From NCBI GenBank assembly GCA_943704525.1, contig CALSCQ010001046.1, positions 30,446 to 94,445 of the forward strand: a stretch of DNA of 64,000 nt, read 5' to 3'. Numbering within the stretch: the stretch's first letter is position 1; every line of letters starts with the position of its first letter. The stretch is from Pigoraptor vietnamica. Lineage: Eukaryota > Opisthokonta > Filasterea. The position numbers and the translations under genes were made by a program. The notes under the pieces were generated by a model that worked only from the letters and a program-made list of their open reading frames with translations, searched no databases and was not told the origin of the DNA. Positions 61,799 to 64,000 of the stretch are shown one piece after another.

Positions 61799-64000
61799 AT
61801 GCGCTTGCGTGTGCGAATACAATCTGGCAAGCATGCTACTCAGGCTGGTGGTGCAGCGCCGGATGCTGTTTATGAGAAGGGCAACGTTCGTAAATTGACT
61901 AAGAAGTTCAACAATGGCACATCGTCGCTGACCCCGACGTTAAGTCGCAGTAACACAAGCCGCCCGGTATTTCCAGAACAAAGTCGCATACGTGAAAGCA
62001 ACTTGGCTGAACAAGCGTATAGGGGGCGGTGGAATCCGCCAGTTTCACAACGTGTGAAGCAAGCGCCAAGTAATCAACCACAGCGCCGCTTGCCTGAACA
62101 AACTAGGCCGCCGCCGCCGCCACCACCACCTCCCCCAATGTATTCACCCCAACATGTGCCAATGAATCAACCGACTAATTCGCAAAAACGGCAACAGACA
62201 GCCACTCCACGCACTCCGCCTCAGCCGCCTCACCCGCCCCCTCTACCGCCATCGCCAGCGGTGCATTCACATAATCGTTGCGACTGTGGTGAACTAAAAA
62301 ATACAGTTGCCAGCAGCCTTCACAAGGTCGAGCTTGCCGTCAAAGCCGCGCTCATGCGCTCGCCCGCGCCTGTCGCACAATCGCCCGAACTCACTGCCCT
62401 CATCCACCAAATCCACAAGTCGGTTGAGCCGCTGCAACGTTCCGAGCAAAATATTGCCGCTCGCATAGACGCCATTGGCCCCCTCGTCGCCGCTGGACTC
62501 CGGCCTCTGGAATTGCTGTCCAAGATCGAAACCAGTATCACCCGCATGAACGACATGCTTGCAAACTCTCAACCAGCAAGCACGGGCGTGGTCGCCCGCA
62601 TCCAAAACATGGACAGCGTGGTGCGCGAGGTCATTGGCAAGCTCAACAGCATTGGGGCGGACGTCCAACAGATCAAAGCACTGACTGCTGGCGGCAATCC
62701 CAACGCAGCAGCCCTTTCCCAAATCTTGCACATTGTCGGGCGTCTCGGACAAAAGACCGATGGCCTGGCCCAGGCAGATCGCGATTTTATCGTTCAACAG
62801 CTCGCAACGCTTCGGCAAGAGACAGCTGCCGCCATCAATGGCATCAAGTCGGCGACGAGCCAAAGCCATCCCAGCCCCGTTGATCTTACCCCTATCGTGA
62901 GCCGATTGGACGACCATGCGCGGGCGGTCGACGCTACAATGCAGTCTATCCAAAATCTGCTGGAACCAAAGTTTGCCGATTTGAAGCAGCACATGGCCGG
63001 CGTTATTAAATCGTCCATCAACGAACTCCGCCAGGACATACTTGCGGCAAATCGCGAACGCGTTGAACAGCGCAAAGCCGCGGCCGCTGATTTGGAAGCA
63101 AAGAGTGCGCGAATCGCGGACGCCGAAGCGCAGCTGTCAGCCCAACGGCAAACCCTCGCCGACATTCTTAGCGAAGTCCGCGGACTGGCAGCGATCCGCC
63201 CAGTCGCCACCAGTCAAGCCGAAGGTGCTCCACCGAGCATGGCCGATCACATCGCGGCACTCCAGCGTGCTGTGCAACAACTAGCAGCGCGGGATGATAG
63301 GGCTGGGTTTGATGAACTTCAAAGAGTGCTAGGTGACATAAATGCGCGATTGGGATCCTCAACAACGGGTAGCGAGTTGGCTGCACTTCGCGAGGTCGTC
63401 GCAAAATTGTCACACGATCAAGCGGAAGTTAAGACCACCCTAGATAGGCTGACTCAGCTGGAAACAAGTCGCGCTACCGCAGTTGTGGCGTCCGGCGCGA
63501 ATGCTAGTGAAGTCGAGCGCATCATTCAGGGGCAGCTGCAAGCCCTCGCTTTGCCTGTGCTGTCGCGGCTAGAAAGTTTGCTGAACCAAATTCTGTCGAG
63601 ACCAGGTGACAACTCGGCGTTGGAAGCAAAGGCAGCAGAGATTTTGTCAGCGATTGCTGCGATCCAAACAAGGCCAAACATGCCGACCAACCTGCCGACC
63701 ACCGTTCAGCCCGCACTCGACGAGCTCAAAGCGATGTTGCAGCAAATCTCTGGTTCCGCCGAACTGATGCGAGCAATCCAGGCCAATAGCGAACAGATTG
63801 CAAGAGTGGAGCAGTTGGTAAACACCAGCGTCGCGACAATTATTCAGGAAGTCAAAAGTGGGTCGACAGACGACTTGCGCCAGCTGATCAGTGACAAAGC
63901 CCGCGAGATTGTGGCGTCGGCCGGGCGTGTTCAATCCCACCCACCCGCCCCAGCCCAATCCACCCAACCCACCCAACCCACCCAACACACGTCAGATGTT
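61799..64000 (+). CDS. Long coiled-coil protein, 3' truncated by window edge (at least 734 aa)
   Basis: From ATG 61799 the frame stays open for exactly 734 codons to the window end. Layout: basic N-terminus (1-90), Pro-rich region with a run of nine Pro (about 104-112) and further PP-rich clusters, a small CDCGE motif near 165, then about 520 residues of Leu/Ile/Ala-rich heptad-type helices with repeated LQQL, VAR(I/V) and LSQ segments, and a TQPTQPTQ stretch at the end. Looks like a scaffold or tethering protein; a structural virion role is only a guess. No promoter-like box seen. Confidence 0.7.
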   Translation, partial: MRLRVRIQSGKHATQAGGAAPDAVYEKGNVRKLTKKFNNGTSSLTPTLSRSNTSRPVFPEQSRIRESNLAEQAYRGRWNPPVSQRVKQAPSNQPQRRLPEQTRPPPPPPPPPPMYSPQHVPMNQPTNSQKRQQTATPRTPPQPPHPPPLPPSPAVHSHNRCDCGELKNTVASSLHKVELAVKAALMRSPAPVAQSPELTALIHQIHKSVEPLQRSEQNIAARIDAIGPLVAAGLRPLELLSKIETSITRMNDMLANSQPASTGVVARIQNMDSVVREVIGKLNSIGADVQQIKALTAGGNPNAAALSQILHIVGRLGQKTDGLAQADRDFIVQQLATLRQETAAAINGIKSATSQSHPSPVDLTPIVSRLDDHARAVDATMQSIQNLLEPKFADLKQHMAGVIKSSINELRQDILAANRERVEQRKAAAADLEAKSARIADAEAQLSAQRQTLADILSEVRGLAAIRPVATSQAEGAPPSMADHIAALQRAVQQLAARDDRAGFDELQRVLGDINARLGSSTTGSELAALREVVAKLSHDQAEVKTTLDRLTQLETSRATAVVASGANASEVERIIQGQLQALALPVLSRLESLLNQILSRPGDNSALEAKAAEILSAIAAIQTRPNMPTNLPTTVQPALDELKAMLQQISGSAELMRAIQANSEQIARVEQLVNTSVATIIQEVKSGSTDDLRQLISDKAREIVASAGRVQSHPPAPAQSTQPTQPTQHTSDV

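Overview
The window looks like nuclear DNA of an amoebozoan (Acanthamoeba-like; inference) in which two blocks of giant-virus-like (NCLDV-like) DNA flank an intron-rich cellular block. No species can be named from sequence alone. A chimeric assembly, or a large virus carrying host DNA, remains possible.

Left viral-like block (1 to about 20.97 kb): compact, mostly intronless genes on both strands. They include a protein kinase, a duplicated-domain protein, a GNAT-like protein, a VWA plus P-loop protein split by a frameshift, an F-box-like protein, a signal-peptide/TM protein, a rhomboid protease and a degenerate mRNA-capping-type nucleotidyltransferase. Many genes are preceded by an A-rich box, AAAAA(A/T/C)TGA, close to the mimivirus early promoter AAAATTGA. 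Gene 3' ends are repeatedly embedded in GC-rich repeats containing CCGCCGCTCACCACGG, part of a MITE-like family with GAGCRTGTCC termini. One gene, a coiled-coil protein at 10.36-11.01 kb, has a good 71-nt spliceosomal intron.

Central cellular block (about 21.0-42.5 kb): GC-rich, with GT-AG introns and CA/GT/CT microsatellites, and none of the repeat family or A-rich boxes. It holds an LRR receptor-like gene in which each exon is one 24-residue LRR; a 12-13 exon gene that appears to fuse an IQ-motif protein to a class V aminotransferase; an intronless ADP-ribosyltransferase-NACHT-WD40 (14 repeats) gene; a cathepsin B gene; a PDCD4-like two-MA3 gene; and two tRNA-Leu genes.

Right viral-like block (about 42.7-64.0 kb): sirtuin, nucleotidyltransferase-fold protein, RING protein, bZIP protein, HNH nuclease overlapping an A32-like packaging ATPase, PhyH dioxygenase, ankyrin protein with an in-frame MITE, M16 peptidase, a MAT-SAHase fusion followed by an SH2-like-MTHFR fusion, a Sel1-like protein, and a long coiled-coil gene running off the end. 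MAT, SAHase and MTHFR form a methyl-cycle module.

Several genes (VWA/P-loop, sirtuin, nucleotidyltransferase, PhyH, cathepsin B) are each broken by one single-base frameshift, so either decay or homopolymer-type sequencing error is present. The most unusual structures are three genes bracketed by outward-pointing copies of a related GC-rich motif, the IQ-aminotransferase fusion, SH2-MTHFR, MAT-SAHase and ART-NACHT-WD40.
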